64,000 nucleotides of DNA from Luzula sylvatica (taxonomy: Eukaryota > Streptophyta > Magnoliopsida > Poales > Juncaceae). Every line of letters begins with the position of its first letter. The first letter of the stretch is position 1. The stretch is taken from contig OX326957.1 in assembly GCA_946800325.1 (NCBI GenBank), positions 27,313,054-27,377,053 of the forward strand, read 5' to 3'. A program made the position numbers and the translations under genes. This document shows, piece after piece, positions 1 to 11,540 of the stretch. The notes below the pieces were generated by a model, which did no database searches, had not been told where the DNA came from, and worked only from the letters and a program-made list of their open reading frames with translations.

Positions 1-38
1 TACAATTTTACCGTTGATCCAAAATTGTATTTCCTTCA
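1..38 (-). mobile_element. Edge of a copia LTR (minus strand), cut by the window
   Basis: Read on the minus strand, an LTR begins at 38 with TGAAGGAAATACA, the same start as the LTRs at 1109, 3692, 40100, 41928 and 49514 (in their own orientations). Only its first 38 bases are in the window. Confidence 0.65.
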
Positions 39-205
39 CAGTGCGACTCTCGAACCTTTATAGGATTTCGGTATCGAATCGTATCATATACAATATGAAT
101 TATGTGTGTTTATCCTATCTATACCCCCGAACCCCAATCGGATTGGCCTGGACGTTTAAGTCATAACCATATCTACATATTGTCTTCTTAAACCACTAAC
201 GTGCC
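39..205 (-). mobile_element. Copia 5' leader remnant between two LTRs (minus)
   Basis: Its reverse complement resembles the untranslated leader of the copia element at 41928-50525, around 44150-44290: the stretches around the cytosine-rich 'ccaatcggattgg' word and the 'cctataaagg' word occur in both, in the same order. No coding sequence is present, and the primer binding site expected near 195-205 is not recognisable. It is a leader joined directly to the next LTR, so the element lost all its genes. Confidence 0.55.
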
Positions 206-1109
206 TGATGGGAATCGATCCGACCCCGGGCCCGCGTAGCGGAAATTAGGGCTCGGTCCGGTTCCCTAAACCCGAAATCTCGCCACATTTCCGAGGGTAC
301 GATGCTTTAGAAGGATAGTTGATTACCGGCTTGAAATTGATCACGCTCGACAGGTTGATCACTTTCGTCCTTCTTTCAGTTCGATGTCACGTTGGTGACT
401 AGTCGTACGTCACACGCCCACACGTCTCCCACTGTCTTGACTCTGATTACTTCTACGGTTTTATCACAAACGAAGAGCCACAAAGAACGAACTCCTATAC
501 CCGTATCCACCGTGAGTCGTAGTCTCTCGGTCACACACACAACTCCCTAGAAGAAGCGTGTGTGAACTTGCTTGATTGATTCGTTTGATTCTCCAATCGA
601 GAAAATATCTTTTCTCTCTTTCTCTTTGCACTATTTCAACGTATGACATAATGGTTTCAATTGATAAGTCTAATATGATGAGATAGAAACATCCTATTTA
701 TATGTCATAGGATAAGGACACCGGAAAGGCACATATTGGACATACAAACCCGTGTATAACAATAACATGCCAAAAATTGCTTTCTGCACACTTCCGTCAT
801 GACGCACCAAATGGTCTGTCATGACGGAAGTATGCTAATTTTGTCCAGACGGACACTTCCGTCATGACGCACCATATGGTCTGTCATGATGGACTGATGT
901 GTATACCCGAATTAGGCTAAGTCCATAACCCTTACAGACTATACATACATGCTCCGTCGTGATGCATCATATGGTTCGTCACGATGGACTGTATATAAAA
1001 GCAGAATTATGCACAATCTTATTGTGCATTCATCTGTTTCCTTGAACGCGTACGTTCATGTGTCCTTATACGTACTCTTTTACGGTTGATCCAAACTGCA
1101 TTTCCTTCA
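206..1109 (-). mobile_element. Copia LTR, minus strand, about 904 bp
   Basis: On the minus strand it starts at 1109 (TGAAGGAAATGCAG) and ends near 206 (CCCATCA). The segment at 220-290 matches the reverse complement of the LTR ends near 42880-42935 (GGGCCCGCGTAGCGG type word). A TATA-like CATATAAATAGG lies near 690-705 on the minus strand, with the dyad array at 795-980 just upstream of it. The inner boundary at 206 is approximate. Confidence 0.65.
791..985. repeat. Paired dyad array, CGTCATGACG core
   Basis: Three pairs of near-palindromes: centres at about 799.5 and 821.5, then 864.5 and 886.5, then a decayed pair at 955-980. Partners lie 22 bp apart. The first pair with its spacer reads as one 40-bp inverted repeat (outer arms CTTCCGTCATGACG). 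It sits upstream of the LTR's TATA-like box on the minus strand. Confidence 0.8.
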
Positions 1110-1583
1110 GGGCCAGACTATGGTCCGAAATCACGTCAGTCCTGAATTAACGCGTACAGACTTGACTTATCGATCAATACAATATTACGTGCCCGACTAT
1201 AGCCTGACACCACGCAACACGTACACCGATTCGATGCTGCATACATGAAAGGCATTTTCATGACTTAAATATTGCAACATTAAGTCATAATCATATCCAT
1301 GTATTGTGAAATTGAACTACGAACATGTCCGACTTTGGCCTGAAACAACATTGGTCCCCAATTAACTCACACTGGAAATTTAATGACTCAAATATTGAGG
1401 GATCATGCTAAACATGTTGTTCCTTCAACATAATCATATTATATCGACGTATCACAATAATCATTAACCATTAACCTTTAATGATTTTCACATATGAATG
1501 TATGATTCATTTGAATTTTATTGATACAAAGAACTTCCATTTTCGAAGTTTGTAGTAAAAAACAGCAAACAGCAACCAGGGAA

Positions 1584-1882
1584 GCTTCCGTTCGAACGCA
1601 AGATATGCTCCGTTCGAACGGATCCTCAACACGAGAAAACTCTTTTTCACATGCATCCTTCCATTCGAACGCAAGATATGCTTCGTTCGAATGGACAATG
1701 GGATCATATCCTTTGCATTCCTTTTCCGTTCAAACTCTTCAAACAGTGTTCCTTCCGTTCGAACGGAAACATAGCTCCTTTCGAAAGGAACAAAGGGACG
1801 CAACTACTCTAAGCAGTATTCTCCTTTGGTATCCTCGCACCCACATTTTCGCTCGAACGGAATAACTTTTCCGTTCGAACGG
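1584..1882. repeat. Paired dyad array, CGTTCGAACG core, in leader
   Basis: Four pairs with centres at 1593.5/1615.5, 1666.5/1688.5, 1760.5/1782.5 and 1854.5/1876.5: partner spacing is 22 bp in all four. One pair has the changed core CTTTCGAAAG, in which both halves changed so the symmetry is kept. Confidence 0.85.
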
Positions 1883-2133
1883 AATGGCGACGGGAAAACT
1901 TCTGAATCATCACATGATAATCCCCAATTTGCCGTTTTTGATCGTTTCCAAAACGACCAATCGTGAAACATTTTCACGATCCCTCCTAGATACTCCCAAT
2001 CATCACATGATTGATCTCTAGTGAGTTCCACTTGTGATTTTAATCGAAACTTAAATTTCAAAATATCGAAATTCATGCACAACACGCATAACACTTATAC
2101 CCGTTCGATTCGACACTCGAATCGATGACGATT

Positions 2134-2145
2134 GCTCTGATACCA
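2134..2145 (-). other. Primer binding site for initiator tRNA-Met
   Basis: The minus strand reads TGGTATCAGAGC one base after the LTR end (...CCAGCA). This is the plant initiator tRNA-Met primer site used by copia elements, and it fixes the LTR boundary at 2147. Confidence 0.85.
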
Positions 2146-2767
2146 CTGCTGGAAAATCGCCGGCCTCATGCCCCGCGCCCTGCGCAGAGGATGAGGGACG
2201 CGGTGCCTTTCCCTAAATCCAGGATCGCGCCGTCGATTCGATCGTCGAATTCGGAAGAACAAAGCAACCATACCTCACCAAATTGATGGTGAACGAAGGG
2301 TTGAAGCGCTTCTTTCGTCTTGCTTTCCACTCCGACTGAAGCCTTTCATCTGTCGTGCTTTCCATCGTGTTTTCCATTCCGGGAACATGTACGTCCCATT
2401 CTCACACGATTCAACACCGTCAAACACGTACTTCTCCTTTAGGGTAAACCGAAACAATTTTAGTTTGATCTCAATTCGAGTCACAAGTGTCACTCCTCTA
2501 CCGTATCCACCGTGAGTTGTGGTCTATCGGTTACATACGTGCCTGCCTAGACGATACGTGTGTAAACTTGCTTAATCTCGATTCGGTATACTCAGATAAA
2601 GAAAAACAGTTTTTCTCCCTTTCTCTCTTGTTCACACCTGTTAGGGTGACTTCCAACTATTGGATAAATGAATGAATCATTGTCTTGGATCCATCCCATC
2701 TATTAGAATGAATTGACATACTTACTGGATTTTTTGGAGAGAGCAAAACATCATATATATAGTATAT

Positions 2768-3379
2768 CACTGTTGTAAAAAACGGTGAAAAACGGTGAAA
2801 AACGGTGGAAAAACGGTGTTTCGGTGGAAAAACGTTCCGTTTTTTACAACACGGTTTGAAAAAACGGTCAAACGTTTTTTTACCGTGTTTGACCGTATTT
2901 TTTGGGAAAAAACGTTTTTCGGTTCGAAAAACGGCCGTTTTTCACAACAAAAAATTGAAATTTTGATTATTAACCGTTTTTTGGCCCATTTTTTTTTTCC
3001 AACCCAATAAAAATACCAATTTTTTTACTTACGGTTGACCCGAATGATGTTAATGATTTTACTATTTAGTTTATGTTTGGATTTGAGTTTATATTTTGAT
3101 GTTACGTTTTGTTGGACATTCGTTTTGATGTTACGTTTATGTTAGGCATTCGTTTTGATGTTATGTTTTATGCTGGATGTTGTTTATGTTATTTTTTTAC
3201 TATTAAAAAATTACATTATTATATATTTTTTTGGTTTCATCTATAAATTTTAATTAAATTACTATCGATTTCGGTGACCGTTTTTTCACCGTTTTTCCAC
3301 CGTTTTTTCACCGTTTTACGGTAATCCCGTTTTACGGTCCCCGACCGTTCCGTACCGTTTTCCGTTTTCTACAACATTG
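2768..3379. mobile_element. Non-autonomous hAT element (612 bp)
   Basis: Terminal inverted repeats CACTGTTGTAAAAAACGG (left) and CAATGTTGTAGAAAACGG (right, reverse complement) match at 16 of 18 positions. It is flanked by a perfect 8-bp duplication TAGTATAT at 2760-2767 and 3380-3387, the hAT target-site length. Both ends carry tandem AAAACGGTG words, the usual subterminal transposase-site clustering of the superfamily. No transposase is encoded. Confidence 0.87.
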
Positions 3380-3434
3380 TAGTATATAGGATAAAGATGG
3401 TAAAGGGTGCATAATTGTTATACAATTTGAGCAG

Positions 3435-3572
3435 CCCTTCCGTTGGAACGAACACAATCTTCCATTCGACCGGAATGCTTCGCTGAACTTTGTACACAAT
3501 CACATTGTATACGTGTAAAAGTTTGAACCTCTTCCGTTGGAATGGACGTGCACTTCCGTTCGAACGGAATAC
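3435..3572. repeat. Paired dyad array in LTR
   Basis: Two pairs of CGTTsGAACG-type dyads with centres at 3445.5/3467.5 and 3539.5/3561.5, both 22 bp apart. Three of the four have point changes; the last is a perfect CGTTCGAACG. Confidence 0.75.
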
Positions 3573-3692
3573 TTGCTGATCTATGTATTCCTTGTATAAT
3601 CTCATTATACATTCAACCTTTCTTATGAACGCGTACGTTCGTTTATCCTTATACGTACATTTTCCCGTTGATCATAAACTGTATTTCCTTCA

Positions 3693-4546
3693 CTTCATTC
3701 TACATACCTTTAAGCTATATTTTTTAGAGAAAACTCTAGCCAACATTGTCCGAAGTGTGAGATAAGCTTCATTCTTTAGGCTAGATCCAAATATCTATGT
3801 TCTTGTGAAATTAGCGTTAATCTAGATAGCGTTCTTGAGTGATCGTGTGGCCGCTTTGGATTGTTGTTATATCCCTTATTTTGGATAGCTAGTTGTTTGT
3901 TGTAAAGGCTTTATGTCCTTGTTATTTCTTTTATAATCAGAACTATTATAAGAGGTTCCTCGCGTTTTGTGACGACGAGAATATTCTCGGAGTTGTAGAC
4001 ACCATTTGGCCGAACTTCGTTCTCATATTCGGTGTCATCTCTATCTTTATTTATTTATAATTATTCGGGTTTATTTTTCATATCTTTTCCTCTTGAGGAA
4101 CTTGATTTTTCTCTACTCCCTCTATATTTGTGTGTGTTCATCAAACCACCGGATCTATAGTTGCTTGAGTCATTCCGTCAGTTACGTATCCATTCCTAAC
4201 CAGGATTATTATGCGCACCAAGTTGCGCTCTATTTACTTTTCCATAATTTATTTTACAGTATTTACTTTTCCGCACTTTACTTTTAGTATTTACTTTCCG
4301 CATTGACGTTCGGTATTTACTTTCTATACTTTACTTTCAATATTTACTTTCCGCACTTTACTTTCAATTATTTACATTATAGCACTTTACATTATTATTA
4401 CTTTCAGTACTTTTGTTAATTAGCACAACATCTATTCTAAAAGTACAAAGATTAATAGTGATCATATAATTACATAATATTAGTGAAGTTTAGAAATTTC
4501 GCATATAAACCTATTCACTTCCCTCTAGGTCATCTCGGAACAACAC
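3693..4546 (+). mobile_element. Old LTR 3' portion, Sirevirus-like (remnant)
   Basis: It ends with CTCTAGGTCATCTCGGAACAACA-type sequence at about 4524-4546, parallel to the LTR end at 31430-31450 and to the end of the young LTR at 53085-53105 (CCCTCTAGG...ACCAACA). The order of internal words (CCGAACTTCGT, then TTATTT-rich DNA) also matches. Its left part is missing, apparently interrupted at 3692 by the minus-strand copia LTR. No primer site follows. Confidence 0.45.
4228..4420. repeat. Degenerate TTTACTTTCCGCAC tandem repeats
   Basis: About ten imperfect copies of a 15-17 base word of the type TATTTACTTTCCGCACT follow one another inside the LTR remnant. The young LTR has a single related word (ATTATTTATTCCGCACCG) at 53013-53030, so this looks like local expansion within the old LTR. 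Confidence 0.6.
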
Positions 4547-7500
4547 CTAGTAATTATATAAGTTGCACAATTGTCAATCATGTATATGAATTACGTATAT
4601 TAATTGAAATTAACAATCTATACATAAATCCCAAAATTAACTGTCAATTGAAATAACTAATTAACAAAGGATGGTGATATTTTAAGAGCAATATTTGGGG
4701 GTTGAGAACAGTTTCAGGAAAAAAATAAAATATGACTTATTTCATCCCTAAGATTTAATGCATATCTTTGAAAATTGTATTATAATTATAATTTGTTTTC
4801 AGAAGTTCTTAGTTTTTTTCTCTATTCACTTGTTTATTATATGTTAAGAAACACATAAATTTTATTTGCAAAGTAAAAAACAGTCCACAATCCCAAATCT
4901 GGACGGCAAAAACGACAAAAAAATCACAAAAACACGAGCGAAAAAATTAACAAATCTGTGAGAATAGAGAATAGCAAAGAGTAGAATGTGTGCCGGCTGG
5001 TGTGTTTGTGTGCAAAAGGAGAGAGAAATTTGGATTAGTGCTTTTATCTAGAGAAGGGAGGAGAGAGGAGAAAGAGAGAGAGCGGCCGGGAATGAAAGAA
5101 AAGTTGTGGATTTAAATTTCATGCACATAAAAAATGATACATAACGTCGAGTGAATACTTGTTAGGTGTCACTAAAAAAAACAAACTAGACAAGATCATG
5201 TTTGTTTGTTTGCATGTTATGTTTGTTATCATTGTCAACTCACAATGACATAATCACATTATATTAAAGTATAAAAAGTAAATAAATTATTTTTATTATA
5301 GTATTTAATTGAACAATTACATATCTTGCATAACCGTTTTTGCTAATTAAAAAGTGTGACATTATGCATTACATTTATTGTGCTTAAAAGTAATTTTATG
5401 TAGATTTTATAAATTTGTTTGTAAATGTCATATACATTGTAGAAAATGATAATTCCCATTTCTTACATACATCTTTAATGGAAATAAAAATATTCTTTTA
5501 TGCATCATTTCAAGATTAAATTGTCCTCGTGAGATAATCCATATGAAAATTAACCCAAAAAGATATTAAGTTTACCCACAAAAATAATTAACCAAAAATA
5601 TGGTCCTTTTGTGTTTTTGATTTTGTATAATTCTCATAAAATGTTAGTACGATTCCGAAGCAAAGCGCCTCTTATTTTTCAAAGTTCGAAATTGAACCGC
5701 CGTTGAAATTATATATCATGAAACTATTTGATGTTTGATATTGAAGTTATATGATGAAACTGAAAACAACGTTAGTAGTTAATTAGTAGTTAGTAAAGAC
5801 TAAAAACAGATTTGTCCTCGTATGATTCTGTCCATGTAATATTTCTCCACAAACTGAAGGATTAATGGTCAGTTGAGATAGATACTATGTTCAACTAATT
5901 CTATATGTTTGAAAAGTCGGTCAAATTAATGAATATATTATTAAGAAAAAAATATATAATGTCCTTCTTATATATCTCCTCAACCTCCACGTGTTTCACA
6001 AATACTGATCTATACAATATAGATAATATATACATTAAATGTCAATTTATGTTAGGTGATAAATAATAAGAGATGGTAAATCGTATAATTAAATGATAAA
6101 TCACATTGATTAGGTGATAAATTACATTAGTTGAAAATAATTAGTCTATTTTATTGTTATTTCAATATTCGCATGATAAATCATATTTGTTTGAACAAAT
6201 TTTTAATTTATGATATTTTAGAGTTATTCGGAGTTATTAAAAAATAACATTATTATTTTTTTACAAAAATTTATTGTATTTTTGTATTATTAATTTCTTA
6301 GAATAAATAAAAAAAAATGACCGGTAAACAAATTTAAAATCTAATTTATTATAATTCTATTGGATTTAACACATGTTAAACATGTATGTGTGAAACGTTG
6401 GAAATGAGTCATATGCATCCGTTTAACACATGTTAAACGTTGGATTATTCTAGCTCAAGAACTTATTTTTCAAATTATTACATTTGGATTTAATTAATTA
6501 TGGATGGCGGTAAAAAGATCAATAAAAACATCAAATACATTAAGGATGTGTGAAGCGGTAGATATTTAATTTTTTCGTGATCCAAATTAAAAATTGATGG
6601 TTCACTATTAATATTTAATGCAAATATCAACACGTAAGTGTCTAGATGAATTGTAAGGGGGTGAGTATATTATTAACTCAAAACTGTGCTTCTTTTTCTT
6701 TTTTTTATTTGTAGAAGTCCTGATTGTAGAAAAATTAGGATTTTAATATTTAATCATTGGATAGACTATATCTTTATTAAATACAAGAAAGGTACTTGAT
6801 TTCATATAAAAATTATCAATTGAATAAATTGTCATTATTATGACAATAATATTACCCTTTTTTAATATACCTTCGTATTTCTATCTTTTTGCTCTTGTTG
6901 ATCTTCTTGTCATATGACTAGGTTCAGTTTCAAAACTCTTTATTTATCAAATCGCTTGTTCCGAATAAATGAATGGTGTGTTTAATTGTATCATTTGTTT
7001 TAAGTGTAGTGTGAAATCTATCAATTTAATTCCTTAATTAGCGAATAATTCACGTGTCTATTCAGAGATAAATAGTTGAAATCAAACTAAATTTGTCTCG
7101 TCAATCTTCACTTGGACATATATTTTCTGTATTGAAAAACTATTGAAATCAAACTATTCAGAGATAAACACTTATTGACTTCAAATAATTCAATTTGACT
7201 CATCTCTTCGGCAACTTCGTCGAATTATGAGATAGTTGGAAATATACTGAAAATCGAGTCAAATTCAAACATGTAGTAAAGATTCGACTTTAAATTTTGA
7301 TCGGGAAATTTTCATTTGTGACTTTTCAAAGGTGCAGACTTGTCAAATTTTGATTTGTGTTGTTATATTATCCATATCTCATAAGTATCATTATTTCTAC
7401 TTAAAATTTATATTATTTAAGAAAAAAAATAAAAATATAATTAATAACAAAGACTCAATTTCATTAATAATTTTAAAAAATTGCAACTATTTTAAAATAA

Positions 7501-8261
7501 AATTAATATTTACATATCTCATAAAAATGACAAAAATATTATGAATTATTGCAAATATTATTAATTTTGAGAATATTAAAACATAAAGTATATTTTTTTG
7601 TATAAAAAATCGATAATTATAATATTTTATTTATGTTTTGAGATAATTGTGCTTGATTATTTATTTGAATTAACCCAATGAAAATATAATTCAATCTTAT
7701 ACTTAAATGTAATATTTTCTAGTTTAATTTATAGTTTTCTATAATTGAATTTTTTTTCCCAAAATATTTCTTCGAAAAATATGATTTTTATTTACAAAAT
7801 AAAATACTTTCAGATATATCTTTTTTTTTTAAAAATGAATTTTTTTTTAATAGGCACTTTTAAAAAAAATAAATATGATTTAAAATTTATTAATTAAATA
7901 TGAATCTATGATACTTCATTTTTTTCTTAAATAATATAATTTTGGATACAAATAATGTTACAACATGAAATAATGATACAATATGGATTAATATAACAAC
8001 AAAAATTAACAATTTTACAAATCTCGACTTTTGTAAAGTCGATGTTGTTAGTTTTATGATTTGCTTTGCCAAGTGTTCTAGACTTGAAATTGTTAATTTT
8101 TGGACACAAATGACGGTCAATATGGAAATATAGTATAACAAGAAAACTTATCAACGACATTTGAAAGCTCCAGAATGTTAGTTTTATAATTTACTTTGCT
8201 AAATGTCCAAACTTGAAATTGTTACTTGAAAATAGCCCGCGCTTCGCTGAGATTTTGTTCA
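4547..8261. other. AT-rich DNA without a recognisable gene
   Basis: Long A/T runs and frequent stops in all frames. There is a GA-rich patch at 5025-5095 and, at about 8236-8260, a GC-rich word (CCCGCGCTTCGCTGAG) that could be a decayed Helitron hairpin. I found no homologous protein and no clear repeat boundaries. Confidence 0.6.
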
Positions 8262-8269
8262 GTATATTT

Positions 8270-9299
8270 TAGTGTTTAAAATTAGGCGATATTGTGGATA
8301 TTGAGGCCTAAGATTTAGAATCGCAATTTCGCAATGAAATAATGCGGCAAATAGCGTTTTTTTGATATTTCGGAAATTGCGGCGAGATATCGGTAATATT
8401 GCGGATCCATTAACAAAAATATATCCAAATCCATTTACAAAAAAAATTCAAATCCATTTAGACTTTATATACACAAATCCATCAATAATTGAACCCATTA
8501 CGTATGAGCCCATTTAAATACCCGATCCACTAATAATAAAACCCAAAATCCATTACAAAGAAATGCTCATCTCTTCTCTTCCAAGTCAGGAGCCAAACAC
8601 CACACTCACGAGACTAAAAAGAAAAAACGAAAGTTTCGCCGCGATTTAACAGGGATTTGTTGGCAACGGGTTGTGACTGGGACCGGTGATTCGTCGCCAC
8701 CAGGTCGAAGGTAAGGAGCCCAAGAAGTTTCTCCAAGTTTTTATTTTTTTCAATTTTGTCCTATTTTTTCTAATTACGAGTTGAGCTAGGTATTAGTTTC
8801 TTTGGTTTTTTTTTTAAATTGTTTAACAAATGAATGTTTGATGTATATATAACTTCTAAATTGATGTAAATATAACAAATTGATTCAATTTCATTTATGA
8901 AAACAAATTTCACAAAAAAATAATGCATATAATTGTCTTCCTCCTGCCACTGTCCCTGTAACCCACGTTAATTTAAACATGTCCATGTCCATTGGCGCAA
9001 AAGAAAAGGATGGAAGTATATTAAATTCAATTTCATGTCCATCTATTTAGCAAAGGTTGTGAAATACATATAAAATTCATGTCCATCTAATTATGACATA
9101 CATATAAAATTTAAAAGCATAAAAAAATTGTGAAATACATATATAAAATACTTAAATACATCATAATTATTAAGTAAATTAATATCGCAAATATTGTCCG
9201 CAATAAGTTTATTGCGGCGCAATTGCGTCCGTAAACGCAATCCGCTATAAAAAAAATACCCGACCGCAACGGACCGCAATATCGCAATTTAAAACATTC
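8270..9299. mobile_element. hAT-like non-autonomous element (about 1,030 bp)
   Basis: Left end AGTGTTTAAAATTAGGCGAT and right end (reverse complement) GAATGTTTTAAATTGCGAT are imperfect inverted repeats, both followed by ATTG-GG words. The sequence GTATATTT (extendable to GTATATTTTA) flanks both sides at 8262-8269 and 9300-9307, fitting an 8-bp hAT duplication. Inside, 8560-8725 is GC-richer and ends in a splice-donor-like GAAG|GTAAGG, which looks like a retained promoter and non-coding first exon of an autonomous parent. Confidence 0.68.
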
Positions 9300-9309
9300 G
9301 TATATTTTA

Positions 9310-9858
9310 ATAATTGTAGGGCTTCTCTTTAGACCTATAATTTTGTTCCAAACAAAATCTGGAAATCCTAAATTCAAAAAATCATATCCTACTTTTCAGA
9401 AAACCAAAAATCTAGGTCCTATAAAATCCTACGAGAGGACATTTAAATACCCTGTCCTTTTAAAAAAAATTAATACATATTTTCAAATATATTTTTTAAA
9501 TCGTATACATCTCAGATTCTCAATACGTATTCTTCAAAATGCATATAAAAATATTTTAAAAGCTCAATACACATTTAGTTCTTAGCATATATTCAATACT
9601 CGGTCAATTAGCATATATTTAATACTCGTTTAGACGGGATTTTCAATATACATATTCTATTGTTAAATTATTAAAAATCTCAATAGATTCTGACAATAGA
9701 GGGTTGCATATGAAATAAGCTCACCCGAATCTCGAAAGATAGATTGCAGCTTCATGGTGTTTTACATTTTTTCATTTATTTTTATATGCACACGGAAGAG
9801 GTGACATGTCGCGATGAATATGAAAAGAACATTTTCCACAGCATCCTTTATATAATAA
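9310..9858. other. AT-rich intergenic DNA
   Basis: No gene recognised. Short direct repeats ('agcatatattcaatactcg' type) occur at about 9585-9635. Confidence 0.5.
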
Positions 9859-9900
9859 TTAACATAGTAAATAACATGTAACACCTGAGTAATTTATAAA

Positions 9901-11200
9901 GGAACATTTATGCATGTAATTCTTTCTTGAACCAAAATTCAAAAAATAACCTCTTTTCTGAAAATATTCCAAAAATAACCTTCCTTTTGATAATATTTCA
10001 AAAATAACCCATAACTGATTTTAAAATCCCTCCGGTTAAAATTCATTTATTTATTTATTTTAAATATGATATATTTCCCCAAATTTTACCATAACATCAT
10101 CTATGATCTAATTAATACACTTAATTAAAATAATAACTAGTACATGTTGGATGTTAACTTAATACATAATTAATATTCATTCGAATTCATAAATTTAAAT
10201 AAATTTTAATGAATATTTAATTGTATGTTTTAATTATCACGTTAATTAAATGTAATTGTTCAATAATGGAGAATTCGGTGGGTACACTTTGGAAGAGACT
10301 AACTTTTGTTTTTAATATAAGATTACTGCTCAGCGTTTTGAGAAAAAAATATTAAATTTTATTGTACTCCAAAATGTACCCGCCGAATTCTCTATTATTA
10401 AACAATTACATTTAATTAGCGTGATAATTAAAACATATAATTAAATATTTATTCAAATTCATGAATTCGAATAAATATTAATTATATACTAAGTTAACAA
10501 CTAACATGTACTAGTTATCATTTTAATTAAATATACTAACCGAGATTATCCAAATTTTATCATATCATCTCTATGTTTTAATTAGTATATTTAATTAAAA
10601 TAATAACTATTCCATGTTAACTATTAAGTTAATACATAATAGATATTTATTCATATTCATAAATTTGAATAAATTTTGATGAATATTTAATTATCACGTT
10701 AGTTAAATGTAATTGTTCAATAATGGAGAATTCGGAGGGTATATTTTGGAGTGCAATAATATCTAAAAAAAAAATTTCAAATCAGTAAACTTATATTAAT
10801 AAAAAAAGTTACTCTCTTTCAAAATGTACCCGCCGAATTCTCCATTATAGAACAATTACATTTAATTAACGTGATAATTAAAATATATAATTAAATATTC
10901 ATGAAAATTTATTCAAATTTATGAATTCTAATAAATATTAATTAAGTATTAAGTTAACAACCAACATGTACTAGTTATCATTTTAATTAAATATATTAAT
11001 TAGATCATACATGATGTTTCGGTAAAATTTTGGGAAACATATCATATTTAAAATTCTAATTTTAACCGGCGGGATTTAAAAACCAGTTATGAGTTATTTT
11101 TCGAATATTATCAAAAAGCGGGTTATTTTTGAAATATTTTCAGAAAGGAGGTTATTTTTTGAATTTTGGTTCTAGAAGGGGTTACATGCAGAAATGCTCC
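9901..11200. mobile_element. Mutator-like (MULE) non-autonomous element, 1,300 bp
   Basis: A perfect 9-bp duplication ATTTATAAA flanks it (9892-9900 and 11201-11209), the Mutator target length. Left end GGAACATTTATGCATGTAA and right end (reverse complement) GGAGCATTTCTGCATGTAAC are inverted repeats that extend over most of the element: 9901-10100 pairs with 11010-11200. Internally the same palindromic module occurs twice, around 10140-10500 and 10600-11000, with 'gaattctcc/ggagaattc' words on each arm. No transposase is encoded. Confidence 0.85.
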
Positions 11201-11259
11201 ATTTATAAATCATATTACTTAATATATGCTAATATATTAATTACATAATAATCCTTTAA

Positions 11260-11540
11260 ATAATAACTAACATAGTAAATAACATGTAACGCATGAGTAA
11301 TTTATAAATCATATTACCTAATATATGCTAATATATTAATTACATAATACTTATTAATTACTTATGCTTTCAATATTAATTAACATGGTTAGTATCTATT
11401 TTAAACACCATATAGATAGATAATGTTTTTGGTCAATTGTGGGGGCAAATTTTTATAATTATGTGTAGTATTTTTCTGGACGGCGAATGATGAAGAAAAG
11501 TAGTAGTCAAATATGGTAGGATCTTGAATTTTTATAATTA
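11260..11540. repeat. Tandem unit, copy A, left part
   Basis: Closely matches 12847-13133 (shared run starting 'taacatagtaaataacatg' through to 'tttttataatta'). Its right part continues at 12637 after the inserted Helitron. A third, partial copy lies at about 9860-9900 and is itself interrupted by the MULE. Confidence 0.8.

Larger units (their letters stand above)
1110..2146 (-). mobile_element. Copia leader with primer binding site (minus)
   Basis: This segment joins the LTR at 2147-3692 to the LTR at 206-1109. It starts (minus) with a primer binding site and holds no gag or pol. The part at 1190-1400 shares words with the leader of the element at 41928 (for example the 'gcccgactttagcctga' type word). 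It therefore represents a leader-only, coding-less derivative. Confidence 0.6.
2147..3692 (-). mobile_element. Copia LTR, minus strand, interrupted by a hAT element
   Basis: On the minus strand it starts at 3692 (TGAAGGAAATACAG) and ends at 2147, one base before the primer binding site. Without the 612-bp hAT insertion and its 8-bp duplication it is about 926 bp, similar to the other LTRs of this group (904 and 959 bp). It has its own dyad pairs at 3441-3566. Confidence 0.75.

Noticed and set aside
5025..5095. GA-rich patch as a plant core promoter
   Set aside because: No gene follows on either strand within several kilobases, and no TATA box or transcript-like segment is seen.
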